Shown: piece by piece, positions 49,751 to 58,501 of the stretch | Numbering within the stretch: position 1 is the first letter of the stretch | Layout: each line of letters starts with the position of its first letter | Assembly (NCBI RefSeq): GCF_017813365.1 | Contig: NZ_JAGIZA010000008.1 | Coordinates: forward strand, 124,001 to 188,000 | DNA: 64,000 nucleotides | From: Roseomonas indoligenes | GTDB lineage: Bacteria; Pseudomonadota; Alphaproteobacteria; Acetobacterales; Acetobacteraceae | Reading direction: 5' to 3' | Position numbers and translations under genes: made by a program | The notes under the pieces: generated by a model | Databases searched by the model: none | What the model saw: the letters and a program-made list of their open reading frames with translations, nothing else | Told to the model about the DNA's origin: nothing

Positions 49751-51661
49751 ATGATCGTCCCCCGTGGCTTGTGCCGGGACCGCGGAAACCCCATCCCCTC
49801 CGGCGTGAGCTTTCCCGTCATCCGCCGCCTGCCCCCCACCACCGCGGACCGCATCGCCGCCGGCGAGGTGGTGGAGCGCCCGGCCGCCGCGGTGAAGGAA
49901 CTGGTGGAGAACGCGCTGGACGCCGGCGCCCGCCGCGTGGCCGTGACGCTGGAGGGCGGCGGGCTCGACCGCCTGCTGGTGGAGGATGACGGCCGCGGCA
50001 TGGGGCCGGACGACCTGGCCCTCTGCATCGAGCGCCATGCCACCTCCAAGCTGCCGGACGAGGAGACGCTGTTCCGCATCGCCACCCTGGGCTTCCGGGG
50101 GGAGGCGCTGCCCTCCATCGGCGCCGTCTCCCGCCTGACGATCACCTCCCGCACGAGAGAGGGCGATGCCCACGCCATCCATGTGGAGGCCGGGCGGGTG
50201 AGCGAGGTGACGCCGGCCGCCGCGCCCCCGGGCACGCGGGTGGAGGTGCGGGACCTGTTCTTCGCTACCCCGGCCCGCCGCAAGTTCATGAAGACCCCGG
50301 GCACCGAGGCCTCCCACGCCGTGGAGGCCGTGCGCCGCCTGGCCCTCGCCTGGCCGGAGGTGGGGTTCCGCGTGACGGTGGAGGGCCGCACGGCGCTGGA
50401 CCTGCCCCCCGCCGACCGCGCCGGCCGCGCCGCCGCCCTGCTGGGGCCGGATTTCGCCGCTGCCAGCGTGGCGGTGCAGGGCCAGTGGCCGGACCTCGTG
50501 CTGGAGGGGCTGGCGGCCCTGCCCACGCATCACCGCGCCACCTCGGCCGAGCAGCACCTCGTGGTGAACCGCCGCCCGGTGAAGGACCCGCTGCTGCGCG
50601 CGGCGCTGCGCGTGGCCTATCGCGACGTTCTGGCCTCCGGCCGCCATCCCGTCGCCGCCCTGTTCCTGGAGATCCCGCCGGACCGGGTGGACGTGAACGT
50701 CCACCCCATGAAGACGGAGCTGCGCTTCCGCGACGCCAGCGGGGTGCGCGGCGCCCTCATCGCCTCGCTCCGCCGGGCGCTCGGTACCGGGGCCGGGGTG
50801 GGGATGGCGCGGGGCGGCTGGGATGCCGGCCCGGCGCCGGGTGCGGGCCTCGACCCCGCCTGGCCCAGCCTCGCCGGGCAGGCCGCGGAGGAGATGCCCG
50901 CCCCCGCGACCTCCTGGCCGTCGGACACCATGCCCGCCGCCCCGCGCGGTTTCGCCGAGACGGGCTTCGCCTTCACCGCCCCGCCGCCTTCCCGTCCCGT
51001 GCAGCCGCGCTTCGCCCTGCCGCCCGGGGCCTTCACCGTGCCGGCCGAGGCACCGGCCCTGCCGGAAGGAACGGAGGAGGGGCCTCTGGGCCGCCCCCTG
51101 GCCCAGATCCTCGATACCTATGTCCTGGCGGAGGCGCCGGACGGCGCGCTGGTGCTTGTGGACCAGCACGCGGCCCATGAGCGGCTGACGCATGAGCGCC
51201 TCTCCGCCCAGCTCCTGGGTGGGGGCGTGCGGTCCCAGCCCCTGTTGCTGCCGGCGGTGGTGGACATGCCCGCCGGCGAGGCCGCGCGGCTGGCGGAGCG
51301 GGCGGAGGACCTTGCGCGTCTGGGGCTGGAAATCGAGGCCTTCGGGCCGGGCGCCATCCTCGTCCGCGCGCTGCCCGCCCTGCTCGGCACGCCGGAGCCG
51401 GGGCCGATCCTGGCCGACATCGCCGCCGAACTGGCGGAATGGGAGGAGAGCACGGCGCTGGAGCGCCGGCTGGACGCCGCCGTGGCCCGGCTGGCCTGCC
51501 ACGGCAGCGTGCGCGCGGGCCGGCGGCTCAACGCGGCGGAGATGGCAGCCCTGTTGCGGGAGATGGAGGCGACGCCGCGCGCCGCGACCTGCTCCCACGG
51601 CCGCCCTACCTTCCTGCGGTTGGGGCCGGGGGATCTGGCGCGGATGTTCGGGCGGACGTGA
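49751..51661 (+). CDS. mutL: DNA mismatch repair endonuclease MutL
   Basis: The 636-residue protein has the GHKL ATPase half (IAAGEVVERPAAAVKELVENALDAGA, VEDDGRGM, TLGFRGEALPSIGAV) and the C-terminal endonuclease domain with DQHAAHERLTHE, ACHGSVRAG and CSHGRPT. It is thus the endonuclease-type MutL of bacteria without MutH. GGAG lies 6 nt before ATG 49751, while a GTG at 49805 would give the family-typical start but has no ribosome-binding site. The middle is a Pro/Ala-rich linker. It ends 1 nt from the convergent DUF4336 gene. Confidence 0.95.
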   Translation: MIVPRGLCRDRGNPIPSGVSFPVIRRLPPTTADRIAAGEVVERPAAAVKELVENALDAGARRVAVTLEGGGLDRLLVEDDGRGMGPDDLALCIERHATSKLPDEETLFRIATLGFRGEALPSIGAVSRLTITSRTREGDAHAIHVEAGRVSEVTPAAAPPGTRVEVRDLFFATPARRKFMKTPGTEASHAVEAVRRLALAWPEVGFRVTVEGRTALDLPPADRAGRAAALLGPDFAAASVAVQGQWPDLVLEGLAALPTHHRATSAEQHLVVNRRPVKDPLLRAALRVAYRDVLASGRHPVAALFLEIPPDRVDVNVHPMKTELRFRDASGVRGALIASLRRALGTGAGVGMARGGWDAGPAPGAGLDPAWPSLAGQAAEEMPAPATSWPSDTMPAAPRGFAETGFAFTAPPPSRPVQPRFALPPGAFTVPAEAPALPEGTEEGPLGRPLAQILDTYVLAEAPDGALVLVDQHAAHERLTHERLSAQLLGGGVRSQPLLLPAVVDMPAGEAARLAERAEDLARLGLEIEAFGPGAILVRALPALLGTPEPGPILADIAAELAEWEESTALERRLDAAVARLACHGSVRAGRRLNAAEMAALLREMEATPRAATCSHGRPTFLRLGPGDLARMFGRT

Positions 51662-51662
51662 C

Positions 51663-52868
51663 CTAGAGCGGGTCCACCGCGATCGTCGTCCGCCCGCCAT
51701 GCGTCAGCAGCGGCTCCACACCGTGCCGCACATCCGGCTCCCGGAAGCCGCCCGTCCAGACCCAGCGGAGCGAGCGGCGCAGATGCTCCGCCCCGTCCCG
51801 CTCGAACCAGCGGCCATGGGCGAAGACCACCCGCTCCGGCCTCCAGGCCAGCAGGCGCGCCGCGGCCTCGGCCAGCTCGGCATGGCGCCACTTCACCACG
51901 GCGCGCAGGTAGGGCGGCGGCATGCCGTCCGGCGCCGTCATGCCGAAAAGCCGGGCGACCGGGCGCAGCAGGGCCGGCAGCTTCGACGGCTCCAGGTTCA
52001 TCACCAGGTCCGTCATCATCAGCGTGCGGCTGGGGCGGTGGAACATCGCCATCTCGTGGAAGCCGATCGCGCCGGGGATGCCCACCAACTCGATGGCGCC
52101 GCCCCAGGACTCCGGCGCGGTCTCGCTCAGGTCGTAGTCCAGCCGCACGCCGCTGCGGCGCACCTGCCCGCGCTCCCGCAGGCCGGGGGCTGCCCAGCTC
52201 GCCGCCTCCGGGCAGGCCTGCTTCCAGTCCTTCAGGAACATCCAGTGCGCGATATTCGGCGCGACGAGGTGGCGGATCGGCCCGATCCGATCCAGCGCCG
52301 CCTTCAGCGCCAGGGAAAAGGGGGTGGGGGAGTGCAGCAGCAACCCGCCATCGGGCAGGCGGATCACCGTCATCCGAACCCCCAGCGGGCCGCCGGGCAG
52401 CACGCTGTCCACGATCCAGACATCCCCCGCCACGGGCTTGGGGGTGTCCAGTGGCGGGTAGCCGACCTGCCGCGCGTGCTCCTCCTCGTCCCGGCCCAGC
52501 AGCCGCCCGACCGGGCCGGAGCCCTGGCCCGGGCCGCGCTTGGGCTCGGCGCTGCTGAGGGCGACCACGGCAAGTTCCGCCAGCCCCATCCCGACCAGCA
52601 GGTTGCGGGAGGGGGCGTGCCGCAGGGCCAGCCCCTGGCCAACCAGGGCCAGCCCGCCCAGCGCATCGAGCGCGAGGTGCTGGCGCATGGAGAGCGCGGG
52701 CTTCACCCCGCCCTCGTAATCCGTCAGCAGGGCGTAGCCGGTATGGAAGGCGCTGGCCGTGCCGAGCGCGCGGCGTGCGGCCGGGTGCAGGCTCCGGCTC
52801 GCGGAGAGACCCCCCAGGAGGGCGGCCACGCCGTAGTCGATGAGCCCGTGAACTCGGGTGGGGATCAT
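51663..52868 (-). CDS. DUF4336 protein with N-terminal membrane domain
   Basis: The protein has 401 residues. The first 120 residues contain three to four hydrophobic helices (VHGLIDYGVAALLGGL, LALDALGGLALVGQGLAL, LLVGMGLAELAVVAL). The rest (about 150-400) is a metallo-beta-lactamase-like DUF4336 domain (LPDGGLLLHSPTPF, HLVAPNIAHWMFLKDW, FAHGRWFERDG), with few of the usual metal ligands. The two modules as one protein look like a fusion. Function unknown. ATG 52868 fits the first helix better than 52895. Confidence 0.78.
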   Translation of the reverse strand: MIPTRVHGLIDYGVAALLGGLSASRSLHPAARRALGTASAFHTGYALLTDYEGGVKPALSMRQHLALDALGGLALVGQGLALRHAPSRNLLVGMGLAELAVVALSSAEPKRGPGQGSGPVGRLLGRDEEEHARQVGYPPLDTPKPVAGDVWIVDSVLPGGPLGVRMTVIRLPDGGLLLHSPTPFSLALKAALDRIGPIRHLVAPNIAHWMFLKDWKQACPEAASWAAPGLRERGQVRRSGVRLDYDLSETAPESWGGAIELVGIPGAIGFHEMAMFHRPSRTLMMTDLVMNLEPSKLPALLRPVARLFGMTAPDGMPPPYLRAVVKWRHAELAEAAARLLAWRPERVVFAHGRWFERDGAEHLRRSLRWVWTGGFREPDVRHGVEPLLTHGGRTTIAVDPL

Positions 52869-52945
52869 GCTCGGGCATCCGTGTCGGGGTGCCATGGAAA
52901 CGGAATGGGGCCAGGATGGATGCGCCCGCGCCGGAGAGAACCGCC

Positions 52946-53410
52946 ATGACAGACCCCATCGCGGATCGCGCGGCCTGCCCGGGATCTGCGAGGGTGCCGG
53001 AGGGTGGCTTCGCAGCCCTGATGCCGGAGCTGTCCGTCACGGAAATCGCGGAAAGCCTGCGCTTCTGGTGCGGGCTGCTCGGGTTCCGTGTCGCCTATGA
53101 CTGCCCGGCGGCGCGCTTCGCCTTTCTCGCCCGCGGCGCCGTGCAGGTGATGCTCTGCGAGCGGAACGGCCGCTGGGACACGGGTGGGATGCAGCGTCCC
53201 TTTGGCCGCGGCATCAACCTCCAGATCATGGTGGAGCGGCTGGCCTCGATCCTGGAGGGGCTGGAGGCATTAGGCTGGCCACTCTTCGAGGCACCGCGCG
53301 AGGCCTGGTACCGCACGGGCGACCGGATGAGTGGGCAGCGCGAATTCCTAGTGCAGGACCCGGACAGCTACCTGCTCCGCTTCGCCGAGCGCCTGGATGA
53401 CGCGGCGTGA
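52946..53410 (+). CDS. VOC family (bleomycin-resistance-like) protein
   Basis: The protein has 154 residues. MPELSVTEIAESLRFWCGLLGFRVAYD, ARFAFLARGAVQVMLCER and REFLVQDPDSYLLRFAE give the glyoxalase/bleomycin-resistance fold. Such proteins either sequester drugs or act on small molecules; which is open. GGAGAG lies about 8 nt before the ATG at 52946. It is divergent from the DUF4336 gene. Confidence 0.82.
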   Translation: MTDPIADRAACPGSARVPEGGFAALMPELSVTEIAESLRFWCGLLGFRVAYDCPAARFAFLARGAVQVMLCERNGRWDTGGMQRPFGRGINLQIMVERLASILEGLEALGWPLFEAPREAWYRTGDRMSGQREFLVQDPDSYLLRFAERLDDAA

Positions 53411-53566
53411 CGGGTGGGGAGGGTTCCGCCCCTCTCCTCGTCCGCACTTCGCGCCCAGCGTCCCAAGTGCAAACGGCCCAGGGGCATGACGGGCGTGCCT
53501 GTCAGTCCTTTTGACGCGGCAGGGCCCGGGCGACGAAAGCCGAAATAGTAACAATACGTTAAGATG

Positions 53567-53581
53567 TGGCCCGTGGCTTGC
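53567..53581 (+). promoter_or_regulatory. Sigma-54 (RpoN) type promoter
   Basis: TGGCCCG-N4-TTGC matches the sigma-54 consensus TGGCACG-N4-TTGCW with one change (A to C), with the GG and GC 12 nt apart as required; the base after it is T. The predicted transcript would begin near 53593, about 29 nt before the PEP-CTERM ATG at 53622. PEP-CTERM genes in other bacteria are controlled by PrsK/PrsR with RpoN, which makes the match meaningful. Confidence 0.7.
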
Positions 53582-53621
53582 TCCCCGGTAGGCGCATCTC
53601 AGCGAAGTGGGAGTCCGTAGG

Positions 53622-54275
53622 ATGAAGTGTTGGCTAGCGACGATCGGTGCCGCCATCCTGTCGGCCGGGGTGGGTGCGGTCCCGGCAAGGGCGGACCGGA
53701 TCGTCAGCTTCGTGCAGACCGGCGGATCGCAGAATCCCGGGGGCTCGCAAGGTACGTTCCAGGGCGTCTACGGTTCGGGCTATATCGTCCTGACCGACAG
53801 GGCCTATGCGGACGGGGTGGACCTGCTCGTGCGGGACGGCATTTCAGGGCCATCGCCCATCCGGATCGACGGCGTGGTGGACATCCGGTTCACCACCAGC
53901 TTCGGCGGCGTCACCCTGGCCGCTTCGCTCTACGAATTCCTCAACCCGCCGCCCTACAGCGCCGTCTCGCCCCGCTACGAGCTGCGGCTCACCAGCGCAC
54001 CCGGCGAGCTGCCGACCGGTGTCGTTGCCTACAACAACACGGAGACGGATTTCCGCTTCATCCTCGGCAACCCGCTCGGCTCCGCAACCACTGCTTCCGA
54101 TGCCGGGGGCGGGTGCTTCTACGGCTGCAGCATCACGGGCTTCAGCACCGTGAGCGTGCCGGAGCCCGCCAGCCTCGCCCTGTTCTCGGCCGGGCTGGTC
54201 GGACTTGGCTGGGCCAGGCGGCGCGGTGCGGCCGCGCGCAGGCCTGCCCCGGGCCTTCTACCCCGGCGGGGATAA
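53622..54275 (+). CDS. PEP-CTERM sorting domain-containing protein
   Basis: The protein has 217 residues. A signal peptide (MKCWLATIGAAILSAGVGAVPARA, in part) is followed by a beta-rich body (IVSFVQTGGSQNP, GVVDIRFTTSFGGVTL). The C-terminal sorting signal is complete: VPEPASLALFSAGLVGLGW and an Arg-rich end RRRGAAARR. Exosortase (EpsH) would cleave at PEP and anchor or release the protein. GGGAG lies 8 nt before the ATG. A sigma-54-type promoter lies at 53567. No exosortase gene is nearby. Confidence 0.9.
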   Translation: MKCWLATIGAAILSAGVGAVPARADRIVSFVQTGGSQNPGGSQGTFQGVYGSGYIVLTDRAYADGVDLLVRDGISGPSPIRIDGVVDIRFTTSFGGVTLAASLYEFLNPPPYSAVSPRYELRLTSAPGELPTGVVAYNNTETDFRFILGNPLGSATTASDAGGGCFYGCSITGFSTVSVPEPASLALFSAGLVGLGWARRRGAAARRPAPGLLPRRG

Positions 54276-54378
54276 CCCGCCGGTCTTCCCGGACGCTGCC
54301 GGGCCGCGAAAGCGATCCCACAGGCGCCCGCCGCTGCCCCGGGCGGGGCGGGCGGAGGGCGCCACGCGGGGGGAGGGG

Positions 54379-54621
54379 TCAGCCCTCCTCCTCGTCGTCC
54401 GCGCCGCGCAGGTCGCAGGCGATGACATAGGCGGGGGAGCCGTCCTCGGCCTCCATCTCCTCGATGAGGTCGATGCCGTAGATGTCGATCTCGCCCTCCT
54501 CGCTCTCGTCGCCGCCGAGCATGATGCCGAGCGCGATGGGGCGGGAGGCGTCGAGCTTCTGCAACTCGGCGATCAGGGCGCCGACCGTCATGGTCTCGGT
54601 GGCCTGGGTATCGTCGGACAT
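54379..54621 (-). CDS. Small acidic hypothetical protein, 80 residues
   Basis: The product MTVGALIAELQKLDASRPI... in the N-terminal part and EGEIDIYGIDLIEEMEAEDG in the middle is strongly acidic and compact. AGGAG lies 8 nt before the ATG at 54621; an ATG at 54705 would add a low-complexity Pro-rich head and is less likely. I recognise no family. It lies on the minus strand after holC. Confidence 0.65.
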   Translation of the reverse strand: MSDDTQATETMTVGALIAELQKLDASRPIALGIMLGGDESEEGEIDIYGIDLIEEMEAEDGSPAYVIACDLRGADDEEEG

Positions 54622-54736
54622 GGAATGCGCTCCTGAGGGCCGCTGCGATGTGGCAGGCCCGGGCGGGCCCGGCAAGGGTGCCGGGGCGCCCGGCGGGCGA
54701 TTCACGCCACGGTAACCGCTCCGGTGGGCCGCAGGG

Positions 54737-55183
54737 CTATTCCCGCTTCGTCCAGCCGTTCGGCCCCTGCTGCCAGTAGGTCAGGGCATGGCCGGCGGCG
54801 CGCGCCCGGCGCCAGCGGTCCCGCGCCGCCTCCAGCGCGGCGGTGTCGTTGCCGTCGAACAGGTCGAAGACGCGGTCATAGGCCTCGGGGCGCGCCGTCT
54901 CCGCGCCGTCGGCCAGGAAGAGGTGGCGGGCGCCGTTGGGGGCATCGTCCTCGGTCGTCAGCCAGATCGGCTGCAGGTCGGGGTCGCCCGCGGCGGGGGT
55001 GCCGTGGGGCAGCCAGTCCGGGTCCGGGCAGGTCCAGAGGGCGCTGTCCAGCGCCGCCAATCGCTCCGGCCCGCCCACCCGCACCACGGCGCGGCCGCCC
55101 GTGGCCAGCACGCGGCCGAGCAACTTCGGCAGCGCCAGCTCCAGCGCCGTGCGGGTCAGGTGGTAGAAGCCGATCTCCGTCAT
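54737..55183 (-). CDS. holC: DNA polymerase III subunit chi
   Basis: The 148-residue protein matches HolC along its length (MTEIGFYHLTRTALELALPKLLGRVL, DSALWTCPDPDWLPHG and RVFDLFDGNDTAALEAARDRWRRARAAGHALTYW, in part). Chi links the clamp loader to SSB. Its ATG overlaps the stop of the second M17 peptidase gene by 4 nt. The pepA-holC linkage is conserved in many Proteobacteria, here with an extra peptidase between. Confidence 0.9.
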   Translation of the reverse strand: MTEIGFYHLTRTALELALPKLLGRVLATGGRAVVRVGGPERLAALDSALWTCPDPDWLPHGTPAAGDPDLQPIWLTTEDDAPNGARHLFLADGAETARPEAYDRVFDLFDGNDTAALEAARDRWRRARAAGHALTYWQQGPNGWTKRE

Positions 55184-56679
55184 GGCTCGAACCGGTCCTC
55201 CACCAGCCGGTCCAGCAGGCGCACGCCGTAGCCGCTGGGGCCGGGGGGAAGCGGGTAGGGGCCGGCCTCACGCCCTTCCTCCCGCAGGTCCATGCCCGCG
55301 ATGTCCAGATGCGCCCAGGGGATGGCGGGCGCGCCCTCCGGCGCCGCGAAGTCGCGCAGGAAGGCGGCGGCGTGGCAGGCATCCGGCAGGAACTTCCCGG
55401 CCCAGCCCGGCCCGCCCCCGCCCGGGGGAAGGCAGTGGCGGAGATCGGCGATCTCGCTCGCCAGGACCTCGCGGTGCCCCGCGCCGATGGGCATGGGCCA
55501 GAGCGGCTCGCCCACCGCCTCGCCGGCCGCCATCACCGCGTCGCGCAGCGCGTCGTCGTTGCCGAACAGCCCGGCGCGGTGGTGGCCGAGGGCGGAGACG
55601 ATGCTGCCCGTCAGCGTGGCGAGGTCGAGGATGGCGGAGGGACCCAGGCCGCGCGCGTGGTGCAGGGCGTCGGCCAGGACCAGCCGGCCTTCCGCGTCGG
55701 TGTCCACCACCTCCACCGTCAGGCCCGATCCCATGCGGAGCACGTCGCCGGGCCGGTAGGAATCGGCGCCCGTCATGTTCTCCGCGATCGCGAGCACCGC
55801 CACGGCGGGGGCGGGGCTGTCGCGCAGGGCCAGCGCCAGGATCGCGCCCGCACAGGCGGCGGCGCCGGCCATGTCGGCCTTCATCGCCTCCATCCCCGCC
55901 GCGCCCTTGATGGAGACGCCGCCCGTGTCGAAGGTGATGCCCTTGCCGACGAAGGCGACGGGCGGCGCGCCGGAATGCCCGGGCCAGCGCAGCTCCACCA
56001 GCCGCGGCGGATGGGCGGAGCCGCGCCCGACCGCGAGCAGGCCGCCATAGCCGTGACGCTCCAGCCAGTGGCGGCCATGCACCACCACCTCGATGCCGTG
56101 TTCTTCCAGCTCCCACAGGCGCTCGACGAACAACGGGGGCGTGAGGCGGTTGGCGGGCTCCGCCGCCAGGTCGCGCGCCAGGCCGGCGCCGCGCAGCACG
56201 GCCCGCGCGCGGGCGATGCCCGGCTCGTTCGCCGCCACGTCCTCCACCAGCAGTTCCAGGCGGCGCAGGGCAGGGGGTGGGGTGGCACCGTAATGGGGCA
56301 GGCGGTGGGCGCGGATCCCCGCGCCGATCGCGAGGGCGGCGACATCCGCCGGCGGCAGGCCGCGCGCGTCGATCACGCCGCGCCGGCCACCCGGTGCCTC
56401 CTCCCCCGCCAGGGAGGCGGCGGTCAGGGCCCCGGCGGCCTCCATGCCCATGGGGCCGGGCCTCACGCCGACCAGCCAGGTGGTACGGCCGCCCAGCGCG
56501 CCGTCCAGGCGCAGGGCCTCGCCCCGGGTGGAATCGAAGTGGGCGGGATTGAAGCCTGCGGCCGCAGCGGCGGCGGCGAAGCGGTCCGGCACCGCCGCGC
56601 CGGGCCGGACGGGCACGGCAAGGGGCGCACCCCCCTCCGCATGTCCCTCCGGCAGTTCGGCGAGGCGCAGTTTCAGCAC
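55180..56679 (-). CDS. Leucyl aminopeptidase family protein (M17), divergent paralogue
   Basis: The protein has 499 residues. The M17 metal and catalytic residues are present: FVGKGITFDTGGVSIKGAAG, KADMAGAA and VVDTDAEGRLVLADAL with the bicarbonate-binding Arg. The sequence outside the core differs clearly from the pepA neighbour. It starts at GTG 56679, 25 nt after pepA, with no strong ribosome-binding site, so translation may be coupled. It is a likely cytosolic aminopeptidase of different specificity. Confidence 0.88.
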   Translation of the reverse strand: MLKLRLAELPEGHAEGGAPLAVPVRPGAAVPDRFAAAAAAAGFNPAHFDSTRGEALRLDGALGGRTTWLVGVRPGPMGMEAAGALTAASLAGEEAPGGRRGVIDARGLPPADVAALAIGAGIRAHRLPHYGATPPPALRRLELLVEDVAANEPGIARARAVLRGAGLARDLAAEPANRLTPPLFVERLWELEEHGIEVVVHGRHWLERHGYGGLLAVGRGSAHPPRLVELRWPGHSGAPPVAFVGKGITFDTGGVSIKGAAGMEAMKADMAGAAACAGAILALALRDSPAPAVAVLAIAENMTGADSYRPGDVLRMGSGLTVEVVDTDAEGRLVLADALHHARGLGPSAILDLATLTGSIVSALGHHRAGLFGNDDALRDAVMAAGEAVGEPLWPMPIGAGHREVLASEIADLRHCLPPGGGGPGWAGKFLPDACHAAAFLRDFAAPEGAPAIPWAHLDIAGMDLREEGREAGPYPLPPGPSGYGVRLLDRLVEDRFEP

Positions 56680-56704
56680 GCGCGGTCCAGGCCGGGGATC
56701 GCGC

Positions 56705-58408
56705 CTAGCGGCGCGGGCGCCGCGTGGCCGGACGGCGCGGGGCCCGCGGCACCGGGGCGGCGGCCTCCGCCGGGCGGGTCACGGCGTCGGGCGTGGGCAC
56801 CAGCGGCTCGGAGGCGGGCGTGCCCTCCGACAGGGTGGCGGGGGAGGCGCTGTCGGCGCCGGTCACCAACGCCGCCGGCTCCTCCGCCGGCTCCGGCGCG
56901 GGCTGGGCGGCCACGGCACGGCCCTCATGGTGGTCGGCCACCATCCGGTCCAGCAGGCGCACGCCCCAGGCGGTGGCGCCCTTGGGTACGGTGGCGCTGT
57001 CCTTGCCGCTCCAGGCCACGCCGGCGATGTCCAGGTGCGCCCAGGGGCAGCCATCGACGAAGCGCTGGATGAACTGCGCGGCCGTGATGGAGCCGCCCGC
57101 GCGGCCGCCGCCCACGTTCTTCATGTCGGCGATGTCGGAGCGGATCTGGCGGTCATAGGCGTCGCCCAGCGGCATGCGCCAGGCCAGCTCCCCCACCGCC
57201 TTGCCCGCATCCTGGATGCGCTGCGCCAGGCCGTCGTCGTTGGAGAAGAGGCCGGCATGCTCATTGCCGAGCGCCACGATGATCGCGCCCGTCAGGGTCG
57301 CGAGGTTCACCATGAAGGCGGGGTCGAAGCGCTTCTTGCAGTAGGACAGCACGTCCGCGAGGACGAGGCGGCCCTCCGCATCCGTGTTGATCACCTCGAT
57401 CGTCTGGCCGGAATAGGAGGTGACGACGTCGCCTGGGCGGGTGGCGGTGCCCGAGGGCATGTTCTCCACCAGCCCGACGAGGCCGACGACATCGACCTTC
57501 GCCTTGCGGCCGGCGAGGGCTGCCATGAGGCCGGAGACGACCCCGGCGCCGGCCATGTCCCACTTCATGTCCTCCATCCCGCCCGCGGGCTTGATGGAGA
57601 TGCCGCCCGTGTCGAAGGTCACGCCCTTGCCGATGAAGGCGATGGGCTTGCTGTCCTTCTTCTTCTGGTCCGAGCCGTTCCAGCGCATCACCACCATGCG
57701 CGGCGGCTGGGCGGAGCCCTGGGAGACACAGAGCATGGAGCCGAAGCCGAGCTTCTCCAGGTCCTTCTGCCCGAAGACCTCCACCTCCACCCCAAGCTTC
57801 TCCAGCTTGCGGAGGCGGTCGGCGAATTCCGGCGGGTTCAGGATATTGGCGGGCTCGCTCACCAGTTCCCGCGTCAGGAACACGCCCTCCGCCACGGCGC
57901 GGCGGGAGGCCCATTCGGCCTTGGCGGCGGCGGGGTCCTCGCACAGCACCTTCACCCCGGTCAGGCGCGGCTTGTCCTCCGGCTTCTCCGTGGTGCGGTA
58001 GCGGTCGAAGCGCCAGGCGCGCAGCACGGCGCCGAGGGCGATGTCGGCCGGCATCGCGGCCCCGCCGCCGTTGGAAAGGGCGCGCGCGTCGATGGCCGCG
58101 AGGCTTTCCTTGCCCAGGGCCGCCACGGCCGCGCCGCCCGCCGCCTCGGCCGCGGTGGCGTCCAGCGCATCCCGCTTGCCCAGCCCGACGAGGACGAGGC
58201 GCGAGAGGCCGCCGCCCGGGGCGTAGAGGGTCGCGCTCTGCCCCTTGCGGCCCTTGAACTCCGCGGCGGAGATCCCGCGCGCGACATGCCCGCCCAGCAG
58301 CCGGTCCCACTCGGCCACGAGGCTGCCGCCCAGGTCGTCCTCGGTCAGCGGCAGCACCAGGGCGCCGCTCTCGGGCAGGGTGGGCTTGGCGAAGGCGATA
58401 TCGAGCAT
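56705..58408 (-). CDS. pepA: Leucyl aminopeptidase PepA with C-terminal extension
   Basis: The 567-residue protein is canonical PepA to about residue 497 (IGKGVTFDTGGISIKPAGG, MKWDMAGAG, NTDAEGRLVLADVL, TLTGAIIVALG). The remaining 70 residues form an unusual Pro/Ala-rich tail ending PRAPRRPATRRPRR. In E. coli PepA also binds DNA in Xer recombination and pyrimidine control; the basic tail could support nucleic-acid binding, but that is inference. It heads the pepA, M17 paralogue, holC operon. Confidence 0.93.
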   Translation of the reverse strand: MLDIAFAKPTLPESGALVLPLTEDDLGGSLVAEWDRLLGGHVARGISAAEFKGRKGQSATLYAPGGGLSRLVLVGLGKRDALDATAAEAAGGAAVAALGKESLAAIDARALSNGGGAAMPADIALGAVLRAWRFDRYRTTEKPEDKPRLTGVKVLCEDPAAAKAEWASRRAVAEGVFLTRELVSEPANILNPPEFADRLRKLEKLGVEVEVFGQKDLEKLGFGSMLCVSQGSAQPPRMVVMRWNGSDQKKKDSKPIAFIGKGVTFDTGGISIKPAGGMEDMKWDMAGAGVVSGLMAALAGRKAKVDVVGLVGLVENMPSGTATRPGDVVTSYSGQTIEVINTDAEGRLVLADVLSYCKKRFDPAFMVNLATLTGAIIVALGNEHAGLFSNDDGLAQRIQDAGKAVGELAWRMPLGDAYDRQIRSDIADMKNVGGGRAGGSITAAQFIQRFVDGCPWAHLDIAGVAWSGKDSATVPKGATAWGVRLLDRMVADHHEGRAVAAQPAPEPAEEPAALVTGADSASPATLSEGTPASEPLVPTPDAVTRPAEAAAPVPRAPRRPATRRPRR

Positions 58409-58501
58409 GGGGAATTCCGGGAGAGGTTGGATCAGAGATAGCATCCGGGGCGCGAAGTGCCATGGCGGTGCGCGCGACCGCACCGAGTCGGATGGGTTTC
58501 C

